64,000 nucleotides of DNA from Bacillus sp. SA1-12 (GCF_000981385.1 NZ_LATZ01000132.1:1-64000); one strand, 5' to 3'; shown: positions 52,296 through 61,139, numbered from the stretch's first letter. Numbers and translations: made by a program. Notes: generated by a model not told the origin, from the letters alone.

Positions 52296-52470
52296 ACTTA
52301 TCTCCTTTAAGAAACTAATATAATGGAAGAATGTAAATAAACAATCTTCTAGGATAGAAATATAATTACTTCTGCTAATAAGGAATATCATCATATTTAA
52401 TAACATTCTGTGTTCGTAATAGAACCTTCTATTGATCTTAATATTCATATTTACCACTAATACATCTATA

Positions 52471-53160
52471 TCAGTTTTTTTGAACTGCTCTATGTTCCTG
52501 CCTCTGAATAAATTTCAAAGCATAATGTGTCCCAGCAATATAGATACCCATGATCGATAGATGGTCAAGTATAAATCTTATGGCAGAATCATCGTTGAAC
52601 CAACCAAATGGGTTGTAAATAAATAGCTTAGAGCCCATTTCTCCCTCGAAGGAAGAATGCACCCCGTAGGCAACAATTAATACCGCCAACATACGCAGCG
52701 CAAGGGTGCGAATTCGGCTAGTACCGGTAATTCCCGTCATCCTCCGTACTGAATTGATCATGATTCCCCATGATAATCCTATGTGTACTGCCATGATGAT
52801 AAATCCCCAATAGGCTGACTGAACATGTATTTGCCGGAAGATCATGTCATTATTAACAGGTATAAAGGGAAATAGATCACTAGAAATTAGTATTCCGCAT
52901 ATCATCATGACAACCATTGCTACAAGAAAAAGCAGATTGAGTCCGATTTGCAGTATTCGCCGGAAATTATGCTTTCCCTTTAAAATCACTTTATACCAAC
53001 GTCGATTTAAGTAATTATGGATGATAAATAATACAAGCACCACAACTCCAATGACTTCATGAATCATCGTTCCTGTAATATAGTAAGCCATTGCTATTAA
53101 CATAAGAACTGTCATAACAAGATCATTAACCAGCTTGAATAACATCTTTCGATTCAACAT
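52471..53160 (-). CDS. DUF4405-type membrane protein, probable cytochrome b
   Basis: The protein has 229 residues. The ATG at 53160 follows AGAGGAGTAT. About five to six transmembrane helices. Histidines lie inside or beside helices at M-I-H-E-V-I-G (about 34), F-I-I-H-N-Y-L (48), R-Q-I-H-V-Q-S-A-Y-W-G and A-V-H-I-G-L-S-W (110-125), in the paired pattern used for heme b ligation in cytochrome b561/DUF4405 proteins. It lies 80 bp downstream of a gene for a predicted c-type cytochrome lipoprotein on the same strand, so electrons may pass between the two. Function beyond that is unknown. Confidence 0.78.
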   Translation of the reverse strand: MLNRKMLFKLVNDLVMTVLMLIAMAYYITGTMIHEVIGVVVLVLFIIHNYLNRRWYKVILKGKHNFRRILQIGLNLLFLVAMVVMMICGILISSDLFPFIPVNNDMIFRQIHVQSAYWGFIIMAVHIGLSWGIMINSVRRMTGITGTSRIRTLALRMLAVLIVAYGVHSSFEGEMGSKLFIYNPFGWFNDDSAIRFILDHLSIMGIYIAGTHYALKFIQRQEHRAVQKN

Positions 53161-53241
53161 ATACTCCTCTTTCTATTTAATTTACTCACTGGAGTGTTTC
53201 CTTAGTGGACGTGCAACTAATCTTTACAAGTAACACATTCA

Positions 53242-53991
53242 TTAGCTTTTATCTTGTTGTAAATACATTGTTAAAAGAACGTCTTGGATAATTCCCGCTT
53301 TTTCCTCATCACCTATTAATCTACTTTCTTCTTTATTAACATCCTTAGACTCATTTTTATGAGCAGATATTTCACTTACCTTCCAGTCCTCTGTATGGTT
53401 AGCAGCAACTTGGTCTTCTGCCCTCCTGTTATTTGATTGCGAAATTTCCCCTAAATCAAATTCTTTCATTTGATCCATCGAGTTCATGTAATCATCCCTT
53501 TCCTGATTCGCATGACAGGTAAAGCAACGACCAATATTATCTTCTCTCACTTCTTTTTCAGGATTAAATGCCTGGTATTCCCATTCTCCATTACGTTCTT
53601 CTGGCGAGTATTGAGAACCCCATCCTGCACGCTTTTCCATCACTAAATATTGGTCAAGCTCTCCATCCTTATAACCTACAAGAGTAATAACAGTGCCGCT
53701 CGGAAGCTCCTCTCCATTCTGTGCTGCTTCTATTGCTTCCCTGCTATTTACATAAATATCTTCATGAATATCTCCTCGATCATATGTGGCAAACACAATT
53801 CCTTCTTCAAGGTCTTCAGGAAATTTTACAAGATGAGCCCCAGAACCAATCTCAGCGAATTCTTGATTCTGTTGAGAAGTCTCCTCAGGATTCTGTTGGG
53901 AAGTTTCCATCGTTTCATTTTCTTTGTTTGAGCAAGCAGTAAGGATGAGGGCCAGCAGCAATGCAAGAATCTGAATTAATCGTTTTTTCAT
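53242..53991 (-). CDS. Cytochrome P460-like lipoprotein with CxxCH heme site
   Basis: The protein has 249 residues. The signal ends I-L-T-A-C (Cys20), so it is an anchored lipoprotein. After a Q/E-rich linker, residues ~50-165 (H-L-V-K-F-P-E-D-L, I-V-F-A-T-Y-D-R-G-D-I-H, W-E-Y-Q-A-F-N-P-E-K) match the P460/cytochrome-c'-beta fold and finish with R-C-F-T-C-H-A-N-Q-E, a single c-type heme motif. P460 proteins act on hydroxylamine or bind NO. The ~70-residue polar C-terminal tail is unusual. It pairs with the membrane DUF4405 gene just downstream. The ATG at 53991 is after a GGAGGTAGAAAT site. Confidence 0.82.
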   Translation of the reverse strand: MKKRLIQILALLLALILTACSNKENETMETSQQNPEETSQQNQEFAEIGSGAHLVKFPEDLEEGIVFATYDRGDIHEDIYVNSREAIEAAQNGEELPSGTVITLVGYKDGELDQYLVMEKRAGWGSQYSPEERNGEWEYQAFNPEKEVREDNIGRCFTCHANQERDDYMNSMDQMKEFDLGEISQSNNRRAEDQVAANHTEDWKVSEISAHKNESKDVNKEESRLIGDEEKAGIIQDVLLTMYLQQDKS

Positions 53992-54280
53992 AATATTTCT
54001 ACCTCCAAGGCAATATAGTTTCTAGAGTGATGAATTAGAGTGATGAATTCAATAATATCTTTATTTGGATTCGTAACTGAACGAACTAGATCGTTATTTA
54101 AAATACCTCCTGCTCTTTGAACCATGTTTCTTTCTTAAATGTTGTTACTCCAGCTATCAGACAGACAATTTCAAAAGGAACACGACATATATTTGAGTTG
54201 AATATAACTAACAAATCGTATTTATTTTTTTTTGAGAATTATGATAGAACTCACTTTATTACAGATTACGTAGTTTGAAT

Positions 54281-54325
54281 TAGAAGGATATTATAGAAAG
54301 ATTAAAAAATGATTAGAAATTTTGG
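54281..54325. repeat. Copy a of the 54-61 kb intergenic repeat
   Basis: TAGAAGGATATTATAGAAAG continuing ATTAAAAAATGATTAG. Related copies are at 57091-57131, 59516-59560 and 61200-61240. A hairpin ACTCGCC/GGCGAGT follows at 54352-54369. Confidence 0.6.
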
Positions 54326-54464
54326 CCATAACCTAAAGAAAACTCGCCGATTGGCGAGTCTCAAAGGCAAAGCGTGATGAGTAGTTGCCCTTATACTTTA
54401 TACTTAAAAAATAGCCACTACGTCGAATTCTCTTCATTGCTGCTATTTTATGCTTTCTAAAGTG

Positions 54465-54497
54465 TAAAAAGGAAGAGCCCTATTCTGGACTCTTCCG
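54465..54497 (-). terminator. Terminator of the CAP-domain gene
   Basis: GGAAGAG and CTCTTCC with an inner partial pairing; on the minus strand followed by TTTTTA. Related GGAAGAGCCC hairpins occur at 59572 and 61411, showing that the terminators of three genes are copies of one sequence. Confidence 0.75.
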
Positions 54498-54710
54498 TTA
54501 CAAGTTAACCATGATCTAATACTCTCTCTACAGTTCCTATATACTATGCTCCCATTCATTTTAATACGTTTTAAGTACAAAATTTTACTATTAAAAACCT
54601 ATCCTACTTTCCCATAATATAGATTACCCGCTCATTCTTTTACCGCAACTTTAATACCCCTACGTTAGAATTTGCAGCATAAGAGAGATTGTTTACATAT
54701 TCTTTAATGT

Positions 54711-55844
54711 TTATAGCGGTGAAAAATCACTGTAAAAATTTTGAGTATAATAAGGCTGTGATTCGTTATTAAATGCCACTCCAACCCCTAAATATTCATA
54801 ACTTTCCTGAAGAATGTTTTTTCTATGACCTAAAGAATTCATTAGTCCCTCGTGGGCAAATATGCTGCTGAACTGACCATATGCGAGGTTTTCACCTGCC
54901 GTTTGAAAGCGAATATTGTCCTCCTTCATGCGATCAAATGGCGATTGTCCTTGTAAATTAGTATGGTCAAAATAATTATTTTTTGACATGTCCAAGCTGT
55001 GATCCCGAGCAGTTTCTCTCACATGATCATCCCATGTTAAAATTGGAAGATCGTGATTTTTTCTTGAAGCATTTGTCAGGTCAAACATCTGATATTCAAA
55101 GCCTTCTTTTAATTCCTCGCTTGATTTTGTATATAGAACGCTTTTATTTTGTTCTAGTTTTTCATCAATAATTTGAATAGCAGTTACCGTATTATTTTCA
55201 TGTTTATCATAAAAAATCGTCACATAGCTGTTGTCGACCTGGAATACATCATATTCTCCATTATTCCTAATCTCATAGTTGATCATCCCTTTTCTCATAA
55301 TTGATTCAGGTGTACCAAGTTTCTCCTGAACCAATTGCTTAGGACTATCCTGCTCGATGCCTGTTGAAGAGGCAATCAAATCTTGATTGGAATATAGGCC
55401 GCGGACAATATTATTTTCATCATAAGCAATCATGATAAAATTTTGATAGGTTTCATGATAGGTTTCCCAGCTTACACCATATTCATTTATTGAAATCCGC
55501 TTAGGCTTACCGATTTTCTGCTCAACAACAGTTCTTGCTTGGCCTAATTCAATATTATGAATTGAAAAGGTATGATCTATAGGAGCAGTTAATGTTGGTG
55601 TTTCTATGTTTGAATCGTTTGATTTTGACGGGCGTTCCTCAAACGAAGTAATCAGTGAATTCAGTTGCTGATTTAGCGTTTCCATGACAAATTTAATATC
55701 AGAATTCTCATTTACTGAAGACATTGTAGAAAGGATCGAATCTTTTAGCGATAAAGGAACAAATTGTTGAACTGACTCTTCCCATAACGGCTTTGATCCA
55801 TAACCGATTACCACCATTATTATTAATAGAATAAACCGTTTCAA
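54711..55844 (-). CDS. CAP-domain protein with CAP-associated N-terminal domain (YlbC-like)
   Basis: There are 377 residues from the TTG at 55844, five bases after GGAGGTG. One N-terminal membrane helix (F-I-L-L-I-I-M-V-V-I-G-Y-G) anchors or exports it. Residues ~90-230 form the CAP-associated domain with two similar halves (I-E-L-G-Q-A-R-T-V-V-E-Q-K-I-G and P-K-Q-L-V-Q-E-K-L-G). Residues ~240-377 are the CAP/SCP domain (F-D-L-T-N-A-S-R, H-S-L-D-M-S-K-N-N-Y-F-D-H, A-G-E-N-L-A-Y-G, M-N-S-L-G-H-R-K-N-I-L). B. subtilis YlbC has this layout. The biochemical role is unknown. Confidence 0.9.
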   Translation of the reverse strand: MKRFILLIIMVVIGYGSKPLWEESVQQFVPLSLKDSILSTMSSVNENSDIKFVMETLNQQLNSLITSFEERPSKSNDSNIETPTLTAPIDHTFSIHNIELGQARTVVEQKIGKPKRISINEYGVSWETYHETYQNFIMIAYDENNIVRGLYSNQDLIASSTGIEQDSPKQLVQEKLGTPESIMRKGMINYEIRNNGEYDVFQVDNSYVTIFYDKHENNTVTAIQIIDEKLEQNKSVLYTKSSEELKEGFEYQMFDLTNASRKNHDLPILTWDDHVRETARDHSLDMSKNNYFDHTNLQGQSPFDRMKEDNIRFQTAGENLAYGQFSSIFAHEGLMNSLGHRKNILQESYEYLGVGVAFNNESQPYYTQNFYSDFSPL

Positions 55845-55874
55845 AACTACACCTCCGATTCTGAAATTTTTCAA

Positions 55875-56168
55875 ACGAGACTATGGGCTAAGGCGGGATC
55901 ATGATCCCTTAATTCTCAAAGTTCTCCTTATAAACAGCAAAAATTTAAATAGAGAACTTATAGTTAATCATGCCGCTTGGTTACTTCTTATCATTTTATT
56001 GATTTACTTTTCTGCTAACTGGTGATAAAACAAAGTAAGTGAAATTAGTTAGTGTATACACATTTTATCCGAAATCTCTGTATCTTAAAATCCAATTCTC
56101 AACTTTATTCTTTTCACATCTCTATTCCTCTTAAACGAAATAACCGTTTTTCTTGTATCCAATTCCTG
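55875..56168. other. Intergenic, no gene seen
   Basis: AT-rich, 290 bp, with no repeat or hairpin of note. It should hold the CAP gene promoter. Confidence 0.4.
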
Positions 56169-56369
56169 TTATTCAGTCTTCAATTGTGAAGAAGTACATT
56201 TTTTCACCATTAATAAAATGGCAGCATCTAGTTCCTCAGATATTTTGAGTGTTTGAGGGTTATTTAATCCCTTAATCATTGCTGAACGGATCAGTTGTTT
56301 ACGTTTTTGTTCAATTTCTATATTGTCTTTAAATGGATGGATTAGTTTAAATGATTCTGTTTTTTTCAC
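56169..56369 (-). CDS. Spo0E-family aspartyl-phosphate phosphatase
   Basis: The protein has 66 residues. The ATG at 56369 is preceded by GGAGGAAAAAAG. The helical hairpin I-E-Q-K-R-K-Q-L-I-R-S-A, then G-L-N-N-P-Q-T-L-K-I-S-E-E-L-D-A-A-I, carries the S-x-x-L-D signature of Spo0E/YisI/YnzD proteins, which dephosphorylate Spo0A and delay sporulation. It has an extra ~18 N-terminal residues. Its presence supports a spore-forming host. Confidence 0.85.
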   Translation of the reverse strand: MKKTESFKLIHPFKDNIEIEQKRKQLIRSAMIKGLNNPQTLKISEELDAAILLMVKKCTSSQLKTE

Positions 56370-56438
56370 AATTTCTTTTTTCCTCCGAAGAATAGGTAAG
56401 TAAATTTCTATCCTACTAGTCTAGGTTATCTTATCAGG

Positions 56439-56630
56439 TTACGAGTCTGTTATCATTTCATAATGATTATGGTTTACAACCGTTAAAGTGCTAGGTGATT
56501 CTATTTTATCAGCATCTTCCTGGCTTATTTCCAGGATTGCAGACCGGTCTAATACTTTAATGATCTTCCCTTTTACTTTTTGGTTATTTCTTATAAAGAA
56601 TACTTCTAGGCCCACAAGACATTCACTCAT
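56439..56630 (-). CDS. DUF2187 (KOW-like) small protein
   Basis: The protein has 63 residues. The ATG at 56630 follows AGGAAGATAATAAAAA. The sequence G-L-E-V-F-F-I-R-N-N-Q-K-V-K-G-K-I-I-K-V, then A-I-L-E-I-S-Q-E-D-A-D-K, and T-V-V-N-H-N-H-Y matches DUF2187, a small SH3/KOW-like barrel common in Bacillus. The role is unknown. It lies 70 bp before the Spo0E gene on the same strand and may share its transcript. Confidence 0.8.
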   Translation of the reverse strand: MSECLVGLEVFFIRNNQKVKGKIIKVLDRSAILEISQEDADKIESPSTLTVVNHNHYEMITDS

Positions 56631-56670
56631 TTTTTATTATCTTCCTTTTTTTAAATTTTTTGTTAAATAA

Positions 56671-57168
56671 TATATTCTATACTCCTTTAGGTATATATAA
56701 AGGTGACTAATATGCTAGGTTAAATAAATACAAAAAGTACCATATATCTGAATAGGATTATTCCTAATTCTTTTTGATGCATTTTTTTCTTTTATAGATC
56801 AAAACTTTAGCCTTCCTATCATATCTACTCATTCATACATGAGGCATGCATATCTCACATTTCCTCTTCTGATTTCATATTTAAGTGTAATCCTGATTTC
56901 CAAACCAATTTTTTTGGTTGCTGTTAAATACCATATACAAGGTTGACTTTATTTTATACTTTAAATCGGTTTACTAAATAAAGTCACTCTTGGTTTTGAC
57001 TGAAGTAACCACCTGCTAAAAACTAAATAAAAATGTTAATGTCTGTGCATCCTCCTTTATAGAAGCTTAACTTCATATTAAGTAATATAGGTTAGAATGA
57101 AATGATAGAAAGATTAAAAAATGATTAGATTTTTGTCCGTAATCAAAAAGGAAGATCCCTACCTCTTC
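56671..57168. repeat. Intergenic with copy b of the 54-61 kb repeat
   Basis: Position 57033-57131 aligns with 61140-61240 over ~100 bp at about 80% by eye (TCTGTGCATCCTCCTTTAT versus TCTGTACACCTCCTTTTTA, CTTCATATTAAGT versus TTTCATATTAAGT). AAAAAGGAAGATCCCT at 57137-57152 is a decayed form of the shared terminator. On the minus strand the block contains a strong ribosome-site-like GGAGG without a gene behind it. Confidence 0.6.
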
Positions 57169-57958
57169 TTAAGCCGTTCTCCTTTGGGTGCCCTTATAAG
57201 AAAAAGGATCTAAAACAAATATAAAAGCAGTGGATTTGGTAGGACGAATGATGATTTCACTTATTGCAACTGTATCAGGTGTGCTTATCGCATAAGCTAC
57301 TGCATCCGCTACATCACTTGATTTTAAACCGATATCACACTGAAGATTCTCCACCCATTTACGTCTTTCAGGGTCATTAATGGTTGTATGGAGCTCAGTA
57401 TCAACCGTTCCTGGAGAGATAAGCGTGCTGCGGATATTATTTTCACGTTCCTCTTGTCGTAGACCTTCCATGATGGCGCGAACAGCAAACTTAGTCCCGC
57501 AATAAACAGCACCTTGTTGAAAAACAACATGTCCAGCAACGGAATCAGTCGACAATCTGACCAGATTGTTGTTTTTTCATGATAGGTAAAACAGCAGCGA
57601 TCCCATTTAAAACACCCATGATATTGACGTCTAACATTTGACGCCATTCATCAAAGCGTTTTTCTGATAGGCGAGCAGTTGGCATGACTCCTGCATTATT
57701 AAAGAGGACATCTACACGGCCATATTTTTCAACTGCTAAATCGACAACTGCTTGTACTTCTTCTTCTTTCGTGACATCTGCAATAGCATATGATATATCA
57801 GCGTTTGGCAATGATTCAACAAGAGCTTTCAGGCGATTTTTACGACGAGCTGCAATAACTATTTTTGCACCTTCCTCTGCCAGTTTCTTAGTGGTTGCCT
57901 CACCAATACCACTTGAAGCACCCATTATAACAACCACTTTACCTTGAATATTTGTCAT
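57169..57958 (-). pseudogene. Short-chain dehydrogenase (SDR), broken copy 2
   Basis: It starts at the ATG at 57958 with K-V-V-V-I-M-G-A-S-S-G-I-G-E-A. N-N-A-G-V-M and the Ser region Q-Q-S-G-Q-I follow. The frame is lost near 57550, just before the catalytic YxxxK, which is kept in the other frame (Y-C-G-T-K-F-A-V-R). The rest runs through I-R-S-T-L-I-S-P-G-T-V and I-I-I-R-P-T-K, then an unrelated tail to 57169. A small deletion explains the loss. It is very similar to copy 1 (48260-49006), so one is a duplicate of the other or both were acquired together. Confidence 0.88.
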
Positions 57959-58047
57959 ACTTCATATCATCCCCTTATGATTCTTTTTAAACAATCCACT
58001 GGAAACTTGATGAAATACCTTGAAATTACTCTACAAGAAAACCATTA

Positions 58048-58159
58048 TTGATTGATTAATCAACATTTGTTTGTAATTATAAAAAGAATAGATAAGCTTT
58101 CAATAGTTAAAAGAACGCAATATGTTGTATAATCAACAATTCCATAAAAATTGTTGATT
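58048..58159. promoter_or_regulatory. Operator-like inverted repeats before SDR copy 2
   Basis: TTGATTGATTAATCAACA near 58049 contains TGATTAATCA. At 58131-58140 AATCAACAAT and 58150-58159 ATTGTTGATT are perfect inverted copies with a 9-base spacer; TGTTGTATAATCAACA overlaps the first. Confidence 0.6.
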
Positions 58160-58392
58160 ATTTGTAAGGGTTTTAGCGATGACCTTTCATTTCCTGTTGC
58201 CATTACGTATGTAAGATTAGTGGAATAGCAGTAAAAAAATGGAATGCCATGCCCGCTTCTTTCCTAGTCTGAAAATGTAGTGGATTTGTTTTAGAGGGTT
58301 TATATAGTTACCCACTATACAAAATTCCCCTTAAATTTTCGAAGAAAAAGTAAGGAAGTTGTCTTTATATTCGTATAGTTGTTTTCTTCTCG

Positions 58393-58433
58393 AAAAAACA
58401 GCGGTAAACATTTTCCGTTCACCGCTGTTTTTA
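58393..58433. terminator. Terminator of the M15 peptidase gene
   Basis: AAAACAGCGGT/ACCGCTGTTTT, 11-bp stem with A and T runs on the two sides; it works for both strands. Confidence 0.85.
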
Positions 58434-58503
58434 TTGCATATTGATAATCTTTTATCCAACTTCAAGACAAATACAAGCTTAATTTCTCTGTAAAGTTCGG
58501 TTT

Positions 58504-59067
58504 TTAGCTTGGGATTTTTGGGCGTTTTCCTTCTTGAAGATCGTTGATTGTTAAGCCAAAATCCATTTGGAGGTGAGGATAATCTTTAAATCCGTGCCAG
58601 TCTCCTCCCCATTGAAAGCCCAGTTCCTTTGCAACTTCTGCAACCTCAAACCAGTCTGATTGACCATTTCCATTCCCATCATATTCAATATCCCAAATCA
58701 CATTACCATTCTCAAGCTGAAGAGCAAAATCGACTGCAAGGCCAAAGTTGTGATACGATTCTCCTCCCTCCAAATGAGTAACTACTTTTCCGGGAGTTTT
58801 TCTGCCCTTATCATAAAGCTTGTCTTGCTCCTCGAACGAGCGGTAATCATCTGTGATTAGGATCGTAATCTCTTTTTCTGCTGTTTTTTCTTTTAAAATC
58901 TCTACTTTCTCAGCTACCATTGGATGCAGCTCATTTGGCAGAGTCTCTGTATTTACTTCGTATTCAACCTCGTCTACTGAGCCAGGATAGTCCTTAATGA
59001 ATAAGAAAGATTGATAGATAACAAGCGCAAAGAGGAATAACAGAAATAATTTTAGTTGTCTTTTCAC
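58504..59067 (-). CDS. M15 peptidase (VanY/CwlK-like carboxypeptidase)
   Basis: There are 187 residues from the GTG at 59067, nine bases after GGAGTGAGG; an earlier GTG lies within that site. One N-terminal membrane helix (L-F-L-L-F-L-F-A-L-V-I-Y) places the enzyme outside. Zinc motif: S-Y-H-N-F-G-L-A-V-D-F (HxxxxxxD), then the catalytic Glu region W-F-E-V-A, and P-H-L-Q-M-D (second His). The family cleaves D-Ala-D-Ala or L-Ala-D-Glu bonds in peptidoglycan. It is a single gene. Confidence 0.88.
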   Translation of the reverse strand: MKRQLKLFLLFLFALVIYQSFLFIKDYPGSVDEVEYEVNTETLPNELHPMVAEKVEILKEKTAEKEITILITDDYRSFEEQDKLYDKGRKTPGKVVTHLEGGESYHNFGLAVDFALQLENGNVIWDIEYDGNGNGQSDWFEVAEVAKELGFQWGGDWHGFKDYPHLQMDFGLTINDLQEGKRPKIPS

Positions 59068-59309
59068 AAGTTGTTGCCTCACTCCTACTTAAGTTTTTTC
59101 GACAAAATCTACTAATAGTTTAACGTGAAAACGACATAAATTGCACGAATTTAATCTTCAGAAAAACAAACTTTCATTTTATTAAGAATAGGTATGTGAT
59201 TCCTTCATATTTAACAATGGTATACTCATTTCTCGCTGTTATCATATAAAAATGTATAATTTCAGCTCCCATGTTAAACAATAGTTCTCTGTTCAATCTT
59301 TTACATCTA

Positions 59310-59413
59310 TTTTTATTTAAATGGTAAAGGGACGGGAAATCACTATTAAAGTTTTCAGTATAATATGGAAGTGAATCGTTAGTAAATTTTTTATTTGAAA
59401 GCCTCCTCCGCAC
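59310..59413 (-). pseudogene. CAP-domain C-terminal remnant
   Basis: A short minus-strand stretch reads F-T-N-D-S-L-P-Y-Y-T-E-N-F-N-S-D-F-P-S-L. It parallels the end of the intact CAP gene (F-N-N-E-S-Q-P-Y-Y-T-Q-N-F-Y-S-D-F-S-P-L). Only the last ~25 residues remain. It is flanked by a copy of the same terminator repeat as the intact gene, so a duplicated CAP gene was probably deleted here. Confidence 0.65.
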
Positions 59414-59515
59414 TCTTTTTCAGGTATATTAATATTCTAGAATAGAAATATTCTTAAATTATTTACTTCATTTTAGATGTTAGCCGAGACATTTTATTTT
59501 CTGTCAAGCATTCTA

Positions 59516-59606
59516 AATTAGAAGAAAAATATAGACATATTAGAAAATGGTTTGAATTTTAAGAAAATAAAAAAGGAAGAGCCCTATGTGTTCTAGCCTC
59601 TTCCTC
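59516..59606 (-). terminator. Repeat copy c with terminator of the SulP gene
   Basis: TTAGAAGAAAAATATAGACA continuing ATTAGAAAATGG is repeat copy c. GGAAGAGCCC and CTCTTCC (59574-59606) form a hairpin followed on the minus strand by TTTTTTATTTTC, 110 bp beyond the SulP stop. Confidence 0.7.
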
Positions 59607-59714
59607 CACTGTTTAGATTCTTACCATATACTAACTCTACATTGCTTTCATCATTTCGATCTTATTGTCTGTAACCACCTGTCTATCCTACTAATATTGA
59701 TCAAATGTAGTACA

Positions 59715-60977
59715 TTAACTGGCCTTCTCAATTTCTTTTTGTTGATCTTTCATTCTCTTAGCTAGAAACAGGAAAGCAGAAAGACATAACCCTGCTCCAA
59801 TACCCATAGTTAAATTAGTGAAAATAGTCATTAAAAAGGTAATCATTAAAATCAATGAATGTCCTGATCTTTCCTTTATGACACTGGAAAATTGCTCTTT
59901 TTTGCTGATATGCCATGCAACTACCATCAAAACCGGAGCTATGCTAGCAAGCGCAACATGTGAAGCATAGGGGGCAAGTAATAATAATACCAATAAAACG
60001 AATAAAGCATGCGATATTCCTGCAATAGGCGAAGAAGCACCATTTTTGATATTTGTTACAGTTCGTGCTACCTCCCCTGCCGCAGGAATGCCATAAAATA
60101 AAGGTGTAACCATGTTTACGATACCTTGACCAATTAGCTCTTTTTTACTGTTATGCCTTGATTGAGTCATTTCATCCCCAACCCGAGCGGTTAATAAAGA
60201 TTGCAGGCCCACAAGCATTGCAATAACAAAGGAAGATGGAAAGAGTACTAGGATTTTTGCAATGGTCACCTCGGGAAAATGAGGTCTTGGAAATTGATTG
60301 GGGATTTGCCCATAAATCGAACCGATCGTTTCAATTTGATTCGGAAAAAGAAATGACGAAACTAGACTTGAAGCTAGAATTCCCAGCAAATAGGAAATCC
60401 CTCCGATTTTAGGAAAAAAACGTGGTAAAGTCAAAATAATCAGCAAACAAAAAAGTGCAGTGATGATACTATAGATTCCGACCAGGTCAATATTTTCAAT
60501 TATTTCCTTTAAATGTAAATGGAAGTATTCATGTTTCTCTATATGATGCAGCCCTAAAAAGTTTGGGATTTGACTACTGAAAATAATGACCGCTATACCA
60601 GACTGAAAACCAATAATGATTGACTTAGGAAAAAATTCGATTAAACTTCCAACATTGAATAGTGCAAAGATGATCAGTAAAATCCCAGCCATAAACCCGG
60701 CAATTAATAGGTTTTCAAATCCGTACTGCAAAACAATCCCTAGTAAAACCGGAACAAACGCACCGGTAGGCCCTCCGATTTGAAACCTGGAACCTCCTAA
60801 GATGGCAATCAACAATCCTGCGACAATAGTTGAATAAAGTCCCGAAACAGGAGTTGTACCGGATGCAATAGCAAACCCTAGCCCTAAAGGAATAGCGATG
60901 ATACCGACAACAATTCCTGAAAGCAAATCCTTTTTTAGGTTATCAATAGAATAATCTCTAAACGCTTCTAAATTCAT
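59715..60977 (-). CDS. SulP-family anion transporter lacking the STAS domain
   Basis: There are 420 residues from the ATG at 60977, which has GGGAGGAGATG upstream; the longer open frame adds 41 unlikely residues. About 11-12 helices. Conserved segments are G-I-I-A-I-P-L-G-L-G-F-A-I-A-S-G, F-Q-I-G-G-P-T-G-A-F-V-P-V-L and L-L-T-A-R-V-G-D-E-M, typical of SulP (SLC26) sulfate/bicarbonate transporters. The usual C-terminal cytoplasmic STAS domain is absent: the protein ends K-R-M-K-D-Q-Q-K-E-I-E-K-A-S right after the last helix. A separate subunit or an unregulated transporter are both possible. Confidence 0.88.
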   Translation of the reverse strand: MNLEAFRDYSIDNLKKDLLSGIVVGIIAIPLGLGFAIASGTTPVSGLYSTIVAGLLIAILGGSRFQIGGPTGAFVPVLLGIVLQYGFENLLIAGFMAGILLIIFALFNVGSLIEFFPKSIIIGFQSGIAVIIFSSQIPNFLGLHHIEKHEYFHLHLKEIIENIDLVGIYSIITALFCLLIILTLPRFFPKIGGISYLLGILASSLVSSFLFPNQIETIGSIYGQIPNQFPRPHFPEVTIAKILVLFPSSFVIAMLVGLQSLLTARVGDEMTQSRHNSKKELIGQGIVNMVTPLFYGIPAAGEVARTVTNIKNGASSPIAGISHALFVLLVLLLLAPYASHVALASIAPVLMVVAWHISKKEQFSSVIKERSGHSLILMITFLMTIFTNLTMGIGAGLCLSAFLFLAKRMKDQQKEIEKAS

Positions 60978-61139
60978 AAACGTACATCTCCTCCCATTTG
61001 AAGAATTAAAAAAGTTTGTATGCCAAATAAAGCTGAATTGAGTTGTTACCCCAATTGGATCCGTATTTCTCCTTTCTAAACTTTGGACTTTCTTCGACAA
61101 TTAAAAGAATTTATCTAAATATCCTACAAAAAGCTATTT

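Noticed and set aside
52170-52457. 95-codon reading of the small gene at 52295
   Set aside because: The extra N-terminal part lacks a ribosome site, whereas AAAGGAGAT sits just before the internal ATG.
57033-57131. Start of an unannotated gene suggested by the GGAGG in repeat copy b
   Set aside because: Only a four-codon frame follows on the minus strand; copy d has a seven-codon frame. Both look like leftovers of a duplicated leader.
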